DNA of 64,000 nt, taken from assembly GCA_027335985.1 (NCBI GenBank), contig DAHWGX010000005.1:1-64000 (forward strand). The letters are read 5' to 3'. The notes beneath the pieces are model-generated. The model was not told the DNA's origin, made no database searches, and saw nothing but the letters and a program-made list of their open reading frames with translations. Below are positions 24,378 through 33,548 of this stretch, piece by piece; position 1 is the stretch's first letter, and every line of letters starts with the position of its first letter. The stretch is from Nitrospirota bacterium (lineage in GTDB: Bacteria; Nitrospirota_A; Leptospirillia; Leptospirillales; Leptospirillaceae). A program made the position numbers and the translations under genes.

Positions 24378-25451
24378 TTGCTGTATCAACTGTTCTACCT
24401 CCATCACATGGTGCCGGCCCTCAATGTTTTCCGGTACATCACCTTTCGGTCGATCTACGCAACCCTGACGGCCCTTGCCTTCGCCCTTCTGATGGGGCCA
24501 CTCCTGATCCGTGCCCTCCGCCGCCTCCAGATCGGTCAGGAGGTCCGGGACGACGGACCCCAAAGCCATCTTTCGAAAAAGGGAACCCCGACGATGGGGG
24601 GGGTTCTCATTACCGGCTCGCTTTTGTTTTCTGTCCTTCTCTGGGCCGACCTTACCAACAGGTACGTATGGATGGTCGTGGCCAGCTTCCTCGCGAACGG
24701 GGCCATCGGCTTCGCGGACGACTATCTGAAGGTTGTCAGGAAGAGATCGAAAGGATTGTCCGCACGCCAGAAGTTCTCCCTCCAGATCGGTGTGGCCCTT
24801 CTCCTGTCCCTGTGGTTTATGAGCAGCCTTCCGGGCGATACCCGGATCGTGGTTCCCTTCTTCAAGACCCTGAATCCCGCCCTGGGGGTCTTCTTTCTGC
24901 CCTTTCTGGTGCTGGTGCTGGTCGGAACGGCCAACGCCGTGAACCTGACCGACGGTCTCGATGGTCTGGCCATCGGTCCCACGATCGTCGTGAGCCTCTC
25001 CTTCGTGGTGATCAGCTACCTTGTGGGCCATCATCTCTTCGCAGCCTATCTGAAGATACTCGAGGTTCCCGGAGCCGGGGAGCTTGCTGTGGTCATGGGT
25101 GCGATGGTGGGCGCCGCTCTGGGATTCCTGTGGTTCAACACCTATCCGGCCCAGGTGTTCATGGGGGACACGGGTTCTCTTGCCATCGGGGGCGCGATCG
25201 GCATGGCTGCGATCATCACGCGCCAGGAGCTTCTGCTCCTGATTGTCGGAGGGGTGTTCGTGGCGGAAGCCCTTTCCGTCATCCTTCAGGTCGGCTCCTA
25301 CAAGCTCAGAAAAAAGCGCATCTTCCGGATGGCCCCCATCCATCACCACTTTGAGCTCGGGGGCGTATCCGAGCCCAAGGTCATCGTCCGCTTCTGGATC
25401 GTCTCGGTGGTTCTGGCACTGATCGCTCTTTCGACATTCAAGCTCCGATAG
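24378..25451 (+). CDS. mraY: Phospho-MurNAc-pentapeptide translocase
   Basis: The product is 357 aa from TTG 24378, three bases after murF. It is a polytopic membrane enzyme with about ten helices. Conserved cytoplasmic motifs include HLSKKGTPTMGG, the Asp pair in GFADDYLKV, NAVNLTDGLDGLA and the basic RMAPIHHHFE loop. It makes lipid I by moving phospho-MurNAc-pentapeptide onto undecaprenyl phosphate. Confidence 0.96.
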   Translation: MLYQLFYLHHMVPALNVFRYITFRSIYATLTALAFALLMGPLLIRALRRLQIGQEVRDDGPQSHLSKKGTPTMGGVLITGSLLFSVLLWADLTNRYVWMVVASFLANGAIGFADDYLKVVRKRSKGLSARQKFSLQIGVALLLSLWFMSSLPGDTRIVVPFFKTLNPALGVFFLPFLVLVLVGTANAVNLTDGLDGLAIGPTIVVSLSFVVISYLVGHHLFAAYLKILEVPGAGELAVVMGAMVGAALGFLWFNTYPAQVFMGDTGSLAIGGAIGMAAIITRQELLLLIVGGVFVAEALSVILQVGSYKLRKKRIFRMAPIHHHFELGGVSEPKVIVRFWIVSVVLALIALSTFKLR

Positions 25452-25463
25452 GGGGGAGGAGCC

Positions 25464-26960
25464 ATGGAAGAATTTATCGGGAGGGGTTCGGAGGTGCTGG
25501 TGATCGGAGGGGGGCGTTCGGGCCTTGCCGCCGCGAACCTGGCCCTCGACCTGGGCGCTTCCGTCTCGGTGGTCGACGACGATCCCGGAACCTTTGCGAC
25601 ACCGCCGTGGGAGGCACTCAGAAGACACGGGGGAAGGATTCTCTCCGACAGGAGGATCGGACCCTGGATCCGGGAATGGCCCTCTCCCGTCCTGGTGAGT
25701 CCGGGCGTTCCGCCCGTCCGCTGGTCGGGAGAAGTGGTGGCGCCGCCCCTTCCCCAAGTGCGGGGAGAGCTCGAGTGGGCGGCATCGCTCTGGCCACATC
25801 CCGTCATCGCAATCGCGGGAACGAACGGAAAATCCACCACGACGGCCCTCGTGGCCCATCTCCTCGCGGAAGCGGGGTGGAGGCCTTTTGTCGGAGGGAA
25901 CTTCGGAACCCCGCTTTCGGAAGGGGTCCGGAAGGTCCGGGAGGCGATCGGAAAGGGCCGTCCCTCACCTTATGATGTCGGGGTCGTCGAGGTCTCGAGC
26001 TTCCAGACAGAATCGATGCAGTCCTTCTCTCCGGTTCTTTATCTCCTGCTCAACATCACTCCCGACCACCTTGACCGCTATGGAGATTATGCGCTGTACA
26101 GGGGAGCCAAAATGAGGGCCGTCTCCCTTTTCGGTCCGGATACGACGGTGATCTGGAACGCGGACCAGGAGGATTACCGGAGCGGACGTTCCATCGGCTC
26201 CGCCAGGGAGGCGTTTGTCATCCGGGCGGGCTCGCCTGGAGACGCTTTCGGCGATGCTCCCGTTCTCCGGATCCACCCGGACCGGATGGAGATCGCGGGG
26301 GTGTCGGGAATCGTTCCGGGACGCGCCGTCTCCACGGAAAAATTCATGTTGACGGGTGGCGGAAACCGCCAGAATCTCGGATTTTCCCTTCTGGCGGCGG
26401 TCCTGTTTCTGGAGGGACAGGGCCGGACGGTCCCGCTGGATCTCCTGGAACGTGGGGTCGCCACATTCACAGGTCTTCCCCACCGGATGGAACGGATTGC
26501 CACCGTCCGCGGGGTGACCTTCGTGAATGATTCGAAGGCGACGAACGTCGGGGCGGTTGAAGCTGCTCTGGCCGGTCTTTCCGATGTGGAGAAGCCGAAC
26601 ACGGTCCTGATCATGGGAGGCCGTGACAAGGGCGGATCCTATCTTCCCCTCGTCCCGGGTATCCGGCGCCATGTCAAGGAGGTGGTGGTCCTCGGGGAGG
26701 CGCGCGAAAAGATTCGCCAGGAGCTTTCCCCTTATGTGGCCGTGGAGGAAGCTTCTGACTTCTACGAGGCCGTGGCCAGGGCTTTTTCCGCGGCCGATCC
26801 GGGCGAAATCGTTCTTCTCTCTCCCGCCTGTTCGAGCTATGACATGTTCCACGGGTACGAGGAACGCGGGGACCGGTTCCGGGAAGCGGTGAGGCGTCTA
26901 GAGGAACAGTTTGGCGGAGAAAGGACTCGGCATGCTCCCGACCATCGGCACAAAGGCTGA
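25464..26960 (+). CDS. murD: UDP-MurNAc-L-Ala:D-Glu ligase
   Basis: The product is 498 aa. An N-terminal Rossmann domain (VLVIGGGRSGLAAANLAL) precedes the ATP loop AGTNGKSTTTALVAH. Conserved NITPDHLDRY and FVNDSKATN segments follow. It adds D-glutamate to UDP-MurNAc-L-Ala. Its last ten codons overlap the ftsW start region. At about 500 aa it is somewhat longer than the 440-450 usual in the family, mostly through loops and the C-terminal tail. Confidence 0.94.
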   Translation: MEEFIGRGSEVLVIGGGRSGLAAANLALDLGASVSVVDDDPGTFATPPWEALRRHGGRILSDRRIGPWIREWPSPVLVSPGVPPVRWSGEVVAPPLPQVRGELEWAASLWPHPVIAIAGTNGKSTTTALVAHLLAEAGWRPFVGGNFGTPLSEGVRKVREAIGKGRPSPYDVGVVEVSSFQTESMQSFSPVLYLLLNITPDHLDRYGDYALYRGAKMRAVSLFGPDTTVIWNADQEDYRSGRSIGSAREAFVIRAGSPGDAFGDAPVLRIHPDRMEIAGVSGIVPGRAVSTEKFMLTGGGNRQNLGFSLLAAVLFLEGQGRTVPLDLLERGVATFTGLPHRMERIATVRGVTFVNDSKATNVGAVEAALAGLSDVEKPNTVLIMGGRDKGGSYLPLVPGIRRHVKEVVVLGEAREKIRQELSPYVAVEEASDFYEAVARAFSAADPGEIVLLSPACSSYDMFHGYEERGDRFREAVRRLEEQFGGERTRHAPDHRHKG

Positions 26961-28137
26961 CATGGAAGCCGACCGGCCCAATCCCGAGCGCCTTCCCGCA
27001 CCGTCGGGGGCGATGGACGGGGCTCTGGCCATTCTGGTCTTTCTCCTGATGATGTTGGGAGCCGCTCTGGTCATGTCCGCACGACTCGCCCTAAAGTCTC
27101 CCTACCAACTCTTTACGAGGCAGATCCTTTCGACGGCTCTCGCGCTCGTGGTCATGTTCTCCGTCTCTCGGGTCGACTACCATGTGTGGACCCGCCGGCG
27201 ACTCCCCCTGTGGGGGGCGGGACTTTTTGCCCTTCTCCTTCTGATGGTTCCCCACGTGGGGATTGTGCTGAACGGGGCCCGCCGCTGGGTCCATCTCGGC
27301 TTTCTGACGCTACAGCCATCCGAGCTCGCGCGCGTGATCCTGGTGATCCTGATGGCCGCGCTTCTCTCCCGGGAGCGGGTGGAGCAAAAGATTCAGGAAA
27401 ACCGCCCCCTTGTCATGCGTCTTCCGAAAGCCCTGGGCTTCGCCTTCCTGATGGTTCCCTACCTGGCCATCATCCTTCACGAACCGGACTTCGGATCGGA
27501 TCTGTTCATCGTCATCGTCATCGGAGCCATGCTGTTCCTGGCGGGAGTCTCCATGAGACAGCTGGGTGTTCTGGTCATGGGGCTCGCCGTGGCGGCGGCT
27601 CTGTTCCTCTTTCACCACGCCTATGCCCTCGCGCGGTTCCACAACTTTTCCCAGACCCATCGTCCGGCATCCCTCCTCGGGACCCAGCTGGGTCAGAGCC
27701 TCGTCGCGATCGGCTCCGGGGGGCTCTGGGGGCAGGGCCTGGGCCACGACTGGATCGGGGGAGGAGTGCTCCCGGAACCGGGAACGGACTTTATCTTCGC
27801 ACTGGTGGGCGAAGAGCTCGGGTTCTTCTGGTCCGTGGCCGTCGTGGCCGTTTTCGGGGGAATCTTCTATCTCGGGATGCGGGTCGCCGCCCACTCCCCC
27901 GATTTTCTTGGGCGAATCCTGGTTCAGGGGCTCACCCTGTCTGTTGTTCTGGAGGCCCTGATGAACCTCGGTGTCGTGACCGGAGTCTTCCCGACCAAGG
28001 GGATTCCCCTTCCCTTCATGAGCTTCGGAGGATCCTCCCTTCTTGCGAACGCGTGGGCGATCGGGATCATCCTCTCCGTTTCCCGCTACAGGACGACTTC
28101 CGGAGATACCGTCCCGGATAGTGAAGGAGAGGAATAG
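26932..28137 (+). CDS. ftsW: SEDS peptidoglycan glycosyltransferase FtsW
   Basis: The product is 401 aa from ATG 26932, chosen for the GGAGAAAGGA ribosome site 6-7 bases upstream. It overlaps murD by 29 bases. About ten membrane helices are visible. Conserved SEDS features include GARRWVHLGFLTLQPSELA, the catalytic-region acid in HEPDFGSDL, and GIPLPFMSFGGSSL near the end. It polymerises septal glycan from lipid II with FtsI. Confidence 0.94.
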   Translation: MLPTIGTKADMEADRPNPERLPAPSGAMDGALAILVFLLMMLGAALVMSARLALKSPYQLFTRQILSTALALVVMFSVSRVDYHVWTRRRLPLWGAGLFALLLLMVPHVGIVLNGARRWVHLGFLTLQPSELARVILVILMAALLSRERVEQKIQENRPLVMRLPKALGFAFLMVPYLAIILHEPDFGSDLFIVIVIGAMLFLAGVSMRQLGVLVMGLAVAAALFLFHHAYALARFHNFSQTHRPASLLGTQLGQSLVAIGSGGLWGQGLGHDWIGGGVLPEPGTDFIFALVGEELGFFWSVAVVAVFGGIFYLGMRVAAHSPDFLGRILVQGLTLSVVLEALMNLGVVTGVFPTKGIPLPFMSFGGSSLLANAWAIGIILSVSRYRTTSGDTVPDSEGEE

Positions 28138-28140
28138 TCC

Positions 28141-29211
28141 TTGGGCGCGCTCTACCATGCGGGATCACGGCTTCTGGTGACGGGAGGGGGAACGGGAGGT
28201 CATGTCATTCCGGCCATCGAACTTGCCCGGGCGCATCGTGAGCGGGCCAACTCCCCCGTGTTTTACGCAGGGGGTGACGGGAGTCTCGAGGCCCGCCTGG
28301 CAAAGGAGGCCCGCATCCCGTTCTTTCCGGTCAGCTCTGGCGGCTTTGTCGGAAAGAGTCTGGCGGGGAAGCTCATGGGGCTCCGGAAGATGGCGGCCGG
28401 AATCCCTTCGGCCATGAAGATCCTGGCGGAAAGCCGCCCCGACCTCGTGATCGGAACCGGAGGCTATGTGCAGGTCCCCGTTGTACTGGCCGCCCGGATT
28501 CGAGGACTCCCTGTTGTGCTCCTCGAGCCGAACAGGGTTCCCGGGCTGGCCAACCGGCTTCTCCGCCCCCTGGCCGCCAAGACTGTCATCTCGGGAGAAG
28601 GGGGAGGGATTCCCGTGGCTCCCGGAGTCCGGGGGCCTGAGCCTCTCCCGGAGCGTTTTTTCAGAAATCCTCCCAGGGTCCTGGTCATGGGAGGGAGTCA
28701 GGGAGCCCGGGCCATCAACCGGAAAATTCCGGAAATCTTCGGGGAATTGAGAAAGATCTCCATCGGACCGATAGAGATATTGCACCAGAGCGGGGAGCGG
28801 TGGGTGGAGGAGACGCGGGAGGCCTATCAAAAACTCGGGATCCCGGCCCGGGTGGAGGGGTTCCTGTCGGGGATATCGGGGCTGCTCTCAGGGCAGACCC
28901 TTGTCATCGCCCGTGCGGGGGCCATGACCATCGCGGAATTGACCGGATCGGGGACCCCGGCGATTTACATCCCCTTTCCCCATTCGGCCGGGGGACATCA
29001 GGAGTTGAACGCCATGTCCCTCTCGAAGGAGGGCGGAGGCTGGTCCTGGCGGGAGGATCGTCTCGAAGATCCGGGGGGATGCGCCCAAGACCTCGCCCGA
29101 ATTCTCGTTGACCGGGAGGGGCTTTACGCCATCGCCAGAAATGCATGGCGTCTCTCTCCGGCGGTTCCTGCGGAAGAGTGGCTCCATGCATTGGAATTGT
29201 GTTATGTATAA
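28141..29211 (+). CDS. murG: UDP-GlcNAc:lipid I N-acetylglucosaminyltransferase
   Basis: The product is 356 aa from TTG 28141, with GGAGAGGAA upstream. It has a GT-B fold: N-terminal GGGTGGHVIPAIELA loop, VIGTGGYVQVPVVLAA, and C-terminal GSQGARAIN and GAMTIAELTGSGTPAIYIPFP. It makes lipid II from lipid I on the inner face of the membrane. A 91-base gap separates it from murC. Confidence 0.95.
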   Translation: MGALYHAGSRLLVTGGGTGGHVIPAIELARAHRERANSPVFYAGGDGSLEARLAKEARIPFFPVSSGGFVGKSLAGKLMGLRKMAAGIPSAMKILAESRPDLVIGTGGYVQVPVVLAARIRGLPVVLLEPNRVPGLANRLLRPLAAKTVISGEGGGIPVAPGVRGPEPLPERFFRNPPRVLVMGGSQGARAINRKIPEIFGELRKISIGPIEILHQSGERWVEETREAYQKLGIPARVEGFLSGISGLLSGQTLVIARAGAMTIAELTGSGTPAIYIPFPHSAGGHQELNAMSLSKEGGGWSWREDRLEDPGGCAQDLARILVDREGLYAIARNAWRLSPAVPAEEWLHALELCYV

Positions 29212-29302
29212 ACTTAATCGATTATCTTTGTATGTGTCATGAATCGTCTTGGAACATGAGTGCCAATCCGTTACAATGGTGGAAGAAACCTCGGAGGGCG
29301 CG

Positions 29303-30715
29303 ATGCGCAAAAAAACGGGAAAGAAGGTTCATTTTATCGGAATTGGCGGGGCGGGAATGGCTCCCATTGCCGAAATACTTCTGGAAAGAGGCGTGGCCGT
29401 CTCGGGCTCGGATATCGGAACGAACGACTGCACCCGGCGATTGGCGGAAAAGGGAGCGACCATCATGGAAGGCCACGCGGCCTCCCACATGAACGACGTC
29501 TCCCGCGTCGTCGTCTCCTCCGCAATCAAGCCGGGGAATCCAGAATGGACGGCGGCCATCACCCGGGGAATTCCCGTCGTTCACCGGGGAGACATCCTGG
29601 CGGAGCTCCTCAACTCCTCCTTCGGGATCGCGGTGACCGGCTCTCACGGAAAGACGACCACCACCTCGATGATCGCCACGCTCCTCCTCGCGGCCGGCAT
29701 GGACCCGACCTGCGTCGTGGGGGGGAAGGTCAGCACCTTCCCAGGGTGCGCCCTTGTCGGAAAGTCGCCCTATTTTGTCACGGAAGCGGATGAGAGCGAC
29801 GGATCTTTCCTGAAGCTCGAGCCCCGGATCCGGGTCGTGACAAACATCGACCGCGAGCACATGGACTTTTATGGAACCTTCGAAAATCTGGTGGAGGCAT
29901 TTGCCACATACCTCGATGCGGGAGACGTCGGGGGAATCGGAGTTTTGTGCATTGATGATCCGGGAATCGTCTCTGTTGTGGCGCGGCTCTCCACCGTTCC
30001 CCTGACCTATGGCCTCTCCCAGGAGGCTCGGGTCAGGGCGGAACGCTTCGCTTACGAGGGGGTGGGGTCGGCGTTCGACGTTATGGTCGATGGAGCCTTC
30101 TGGGGGCGGTTTTCCCTGAAGGTGCCTGGCATCCACAACGTTCTGAACGCCCTGGCCGCAATCTGCGTCGGAATCTGTCTCGAAATATCCCCGGAGACGA
30201 TGCAGAGGGCCCTTGCCGGCTTCGTCAGCGTCGGAAGGCGTTTCACGATTCTCGGAGAAAAGGACGGAGTCCTTGTGGTGGATGACTACGGCCATCACCC
30301 CACGGAAATCCGTGCAACCCTCTCTGCGGCCCGGCAGGCCTATCCGAAGCGCCGTATCGTCGCCGTTTTTCAGCCCCATCGTTTTACCCGGGTCAGGGAC
30401 CTACAGAACGCCTTTGTCGAGGCCTTCGGGGATGCCGACAGGATTCTGGTGACGGAGATCTATGCGGCGGGAGAAGAGCCAATTCCGGGAGTGGCCGGGG
30501 AGGCCCTCTACAATAAGATGCGGGACCGCTGGGGAGAAAAGGTCGACTACGAGCCACGCCGGGAATGCTGGATGACCCGACTGCTTTCCCTGTTGAAGCC
30601 GGGAGACCTGCTCCTGACCCTCGGCGCAGGTGACATCACGCGACTTGGAAAGGAATTTCTTCTGTGGGAGCCAGCCTCGCTCGTCGCCCGCGAATCCGAT
30701 CCCGTGAACGTCTAA
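29303..30715 (+). CDS. murC: UDP-MurNAc:L-Ala ligase
   Basis: The product is 470 aa from ATG 29303, five bases after GGAGG. Longer in-frame starts at 29249 and 29276 lack a ribosome site. N-terminal VHFIGIGGAGMAPIAEIL, ATP loop TGSHGKTTTTSM, and segments ADESDGSFL and DDYGHHPTEI are all typical. It adds the first amino acid of the stem peptide. Confidence 0.95.
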   Translation: MRKKTGKKVHFIGIGGAGMAPIAEILLERGVAVSGSDIGTNDCTRRLAEKGATIMEGHAASHMNDVSRVVVSSAIKPGNPEWTAAITRGIPVVHRGDILAELLNSSFGIAVTGSHGKTTTTSMIATLLLAAGMDPTCVVGGKVSTFPGCALVGKSPYFVTEADESDGSFLKLEPRIRVVTNIDREHMDFYGTFENLVEAFATYLDAGDVGGIGVLCIDDPGIVSVVARLSTVPLTYGLSQEARVRAERFAYEGVGSAFDVMVDGAFWGRFSLKVPGIHNVLNALAAICVGICLEISPETMQRALAGFVSVGRRFTILGEKDGVLVVDDYGHHPTEIRATLSAARQAYPKRRIVAVFQPHRFTRVRDLQNAFVEAFGDADRILVTEIYAAGEEPIPGVAGEALYNKMRDRWGEKVDYEPRRECWMTRLLSLLKPGDLLLTLGAGDITRLGKEFLLWEPASLVARESDPVNV

Positions 30716-31623
30716 GCCGTTATTCCTCGATCCGGATCGGAGGGCCTGTTTCCGCGGTCGTCTGTGTTTCCACAGCCGAGGAGATGGAAGAGGTCTTTGT
30801 CCTGCGGAGCCAGGACAAAATCCCGGGGCCCCTTTTTTTCTCCGGCCGGGGAAGCAATATCCTCTTTCCCGACCAGGGCATTGAAGGGACGCTGGTCCGC
30901 TTCGAGCCCGGCGATCTGACGTCGGCTTGCCGGTGGACGGAGGAAGGGGAAGTGTATGCCGATGCGGGATTTCCCCTGCCGGCACTTGCCCGCGAAGCGG
31001 CTCGGCGGGGAATCGGAGGCTTCGAGTTTCTCGCCGGGATTCCCGGAACGGTGGGTGGCGCCGCAGTCATGAATGCCGGGGCAGGGGGACGGGAATGGTC
31101 GAATCTCTGCAAGAGCGTGACCGTCATGTATCCTTCTGGCGCCATCGAGACACTTTCTGCCGAAAGAATGGGCTACGGATATCGGACCTCGCTTTTTGCG
31201 GACCGTCCGCTTGAGCGCATGGGGGCCTCCGGACCGGGAAACATCCCGAAGGGAATCGTTCTCCTGGGAGCGCTACTCTCGGGTCCGTGCAGTTCTCCGG
31301 AAGACTGTCAGGCTCTCCTAAGCCGTCACCTCGACTACAGGAAGCGAACACAGCCTCTCGAAGAGCCAAGCCTCGGATCTGTTTTCCGGAACCCCGACGA
31401 TGGGCCGGCAGGATACACGGCCGGCCGGCTCATCGAGGAGGCGGGTCTCAAGGGCGAACGCCGGGGAGGCATCACGGTCTCTCTCCGGCATGCCAACTTT
31501 TTTGTCAATACGGGTGGTGGATCCGAACGTGAGTTTCGGGAGCTTTTGGAAGACGTGACCCAGCGCGTCAGGGAGCATTGGGGTGTCGTTCTGGAACCTG
31601 AGGTGAGAATGTGGAACTCGTAA
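30664..31623 (+). CDS. murB: UDP-N-acetylenolpyruvoylglucosamine reductase
   Basis: The product is 319 aa from GTG 30664, overlapping murC by 52 bases. The true start could be slightly further in. FAD-binding segments are visible: RYSSIRIGGPVSAV, GRGSNILFP and GIPGTVGGAAVMNAGA. The C-terminal GSVFRNP and AGRLIEEAGLKG segments identify a type I MurB, with the active-site Ser in GSVF. It reduces UDP-GlcNAc-enolpyruvate to UDP-MurNAc with NADPH. Confidence 0.94.
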   Translation: MGASLARRPRIRSRERLSRYSSIRIGGPVSAVVCVSTAEEMEEVFVLRSQDKIPGPLFFSGRGSNILFPDQGIEGTLVRFEPGDLTSACRWTEEGEVYADAGFPLPALAREAARRGIGGFEFLAGIPGTVGGAAVMNAGAGGREWSNLCKSVTVMYPSGAIETLSAERMGYGYRTSLFADRPLERMGASGPGNIPKGIVLLGALLSGPCSSPEDCQALLSRHLDYRKRTQPLEEPSLGSVFRNPDDGPAGYTAGRLIEEAGLKGERRGGITVSLRHANFFVNTGGGSEREFRELLEDVTQRVREHWGVVLEPEVRMWNS

Positions 31624-32588
31624 CGCAGGTAATGCTCAAGGAAAAAGGGATTCGGAAGGTGGCGGTTCTCTGTGCGGGGGAATCGGAGGAGGCTGAGGTT
31701 TCACGGGTCTCCTCACGTGCGGTCTCCGAAGCCCTTGTTCATGCTGGATTTGAGGTCCGGGAACTCGAGGCGGACAGGACACTGGCGAGAACTCTTTCCG
31801 AATTCGCTCCGGATGCGGCCTTTCTTGCCACACATGGAGGGGCTGGGGAAAACGGGACGCTCCAGGGCTTTCTTGAAATCATGAAAATTCCCTACACCGG
31901 CTCCGGAGTCCTCGGATCGGCGATCGGGATGTCCAAGATGCGTTCGCGCGCCCTCTTCCGGGAGCGGGGGCTAGCCGTTCCCCTGACCTATGCCCACAGG
32001 ATAGGACCGGCTTTTCGTGCCGACAGCGTCTCCTTTGACCCGCCCTACATGGTCAAGCCGGAGTCCGGTGGATCCTCCATCGGCGTCCGCCGGATCGAAC
32101 GACGGGAGGATCTCGCACAAGCGGTCGCTCTCGCGGGCGAATATTCTCCGTGGGTCCTGATCGAACAATGCATCCGCGGAAGGGAAATCCAGTCCGCCGT
32201 CCTGTCCGACCGGTTTCTCGGGGCTATCGAGATTATTCCGGGAAACGCCGAACCGTTCTATACCTACGCTTCAAAATACTCTCCAGGGGCCTCCCGCCAT
32301 ATTTGTCCGGCGCCCCTGTCCGACACCCTTCTCGGGGAGCTGGCCGAGGCGACACTGGAAGCCCACCGGATCCTTGAACTCAGGGGGACCAGTCGTCTCG
32401 ATACGATCCTGAACGAAGAAGGGGTCTTCTTTGTTCTCGAAGTGAATACTCTTCCGGGTCTGACTCCGACTTCCCTGTTGCCGGAAATTGCTGCCCATGC
32501 AGGACTCTCCTTTACCGATCTTCTTCTGGAGCTCCTGTGGACAGCCCGTCTTGACGGGGAGTGCTCCGCTGTCCATGCCGGCCTCTGA
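31611..32588 (+). CDS. ddl: D-alanine--D-alanine ligase
   Basis: The product is 325 aa from GTG 31611, overlapping murB by 13 bases. ATG 31632 is an alternative. It is an ATP-grasp enzyme: HGGAGENGTLQGFLE, YTGSGVLGSAIGMSK, MVKPESGGSSIGV, and the metal-binding FVLEVNTLPGLTPTSLLP. It makes D-Ala-D-Ala for MurF. It is followed by ftsQ through a TGATG overlap. Confidence 0.95.
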   Translation: MELVTQVMLKEKGIRKVAVLCAGESEEAEVSRVSSRAVSEALVHAGFEVRELEADRTLARTLSEFAPDAAFLATHGGAGENGTLQGFLEIMKIPYTGSGVLGSAIGMSKMRSRALFRERGLAVPLTYAHRIGPAFRADSVSFDPPYMVKPESGGSSIGVRRIERREDLAQAVALAGEYSPWVLIEQCIRGREIQSAVLSDRFLGAIEIIPGNAEPFYTYASKYSPGASRHICPAPLSDTLLGELAEATLEAHRILELRGTSRLDTILNEEGVFFVLEVNTLPGLTPTSLLPEIAAHAGLSFTDLLLELLWTARLDGECSAVHAGL

Positions 32589-33433
32589 TGGGAGGAGGGG
32601 CTTCCGGTCCGGGGACATCCTCCTTCCTTCGCCCCGGATCTGGCCGGTACATTCTTCTCCTTCTCTTCTGGCTCATCTGGGGGGGGCTTTTTTTCCGTGG
32701 GCTCTTTCATTCGCCAGGACGGGCTTTCACGGTAACGATCCTCGGCCCGGAAGTCCTTGACAGAGACCTCGTTGCCGGCTGGCTCTCTCGGGTCCGATAC
32801 CGCACCGTGCCCTATCTCGACCGGGAACCGCTCGAAAGGCTGAAAGAGTCCCATCCCTGGATCGAGTCCGTCAGCGAAAAATATCTCCTCGGAGCAGGAC
32901 GCGTCGTACGAGTCAAGGTGTGGACGCCGGAGGGCCTATTGCGGCCGGCCTATGGTCTCATGGCCTTTCAGGCACCTCTGGCGACGGCAGTTCCCTCCAG
33001 GGTTTCCTATCTGAACGCGCAGGGGCTCTCCCTCATGGGGCGTTCCTATCCGGGCACGGGGGCACTCCCCCAGATCATCGTCCGTGCTCCCCTGACCCGT
33101 TCCACCGGGATCCGGCTGGTCCGGACCATCGAGACCGTCCGGAACTGCCGTTCGGAAGGGGCACCTTCCGGGCAGTGGTTCAGCCTGAACGGCCCCCATG
33201 AAGTCCGATTCTATCCCGATCACAATCTTCCGGTGCTCCTGTTAGGAACCGATCTCGGCTGTGCGCCGTTCCATCTTTTCCGCGCCTACATGAAAAAATC
33301 CGGCCTTCTGGCCACCGGCAAGCTCCCCGAAGGAATCGACCTGCGCTTCAAGGGAATGCTCATTCTCCGTCCATCACTGGATAATCTCCCTCCCACACCT
33401 TCCCGTCCAGGAAAAAAAGAGGCCCGTTCCTGA
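32588..33433 (+). CDS. ftsQ: FtsQ/DivIB-type division protein
   Basis: The product is 281 aa from ATG 32588, overlapping the ddl stop (TGATG). A short cytoplasmic part (about 20 aa) precedes one transmembrane helix (YILLLLFWLIWGGLFFRGL), then a POTRA-like domain with HPWIESVSEKYLLGAGRVVRVKV, and a beta domain. It is periplasmic and recruits FtsL and FtsB to the septum. Position between ddl and ftsA is the standard one. Sequence conservation is modest, as in the family. Confidence 0.87.
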   Translation: MGGGASGPGTSSFLRPGSGRYILLLLFWLIWGGLFFRGLFHSPGRAFTVTILGPEVLDRDLVAGWLSRVRYRTVPYLDREPLERLKESHPWIESVSEKYLLGAGRVVRVKVWTPEGLLRPAYGLMAFQAPLATAVPSRVSYLNAQGLSLMGRSYPGTGALPQIIVRAPLTRSTGIRLVRTIETVRNCRSEGAPSGQWFSLNGPHEVRFYPDHNLPVLLLGTDLGCAPFHLFRAYMKKSGLLATGKLPEGIDLRFKGMLILRPSLDNLPPTPSRPGKKEARS

Positions 33434-33548
33434 CGGGATCCATTTCAGTCCGGTCTGTTGAGACACTTCCTCCGTTGTGAGAAAATGGGCAGGCTTCGGG
33501 GAGAGCCGGGCGGGCACTTTCAATTTTCAGGGGAGACAGAGGCATTCG

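Noticed and set aside
24192..25859. Minus-strand 555-codon frame opposite murF, mraY and murD
   Set aside because: It spans three well-supported plus-strand genes and is rich in His, Gln and Asp, a typical antisense artefact of membrane protein genes.
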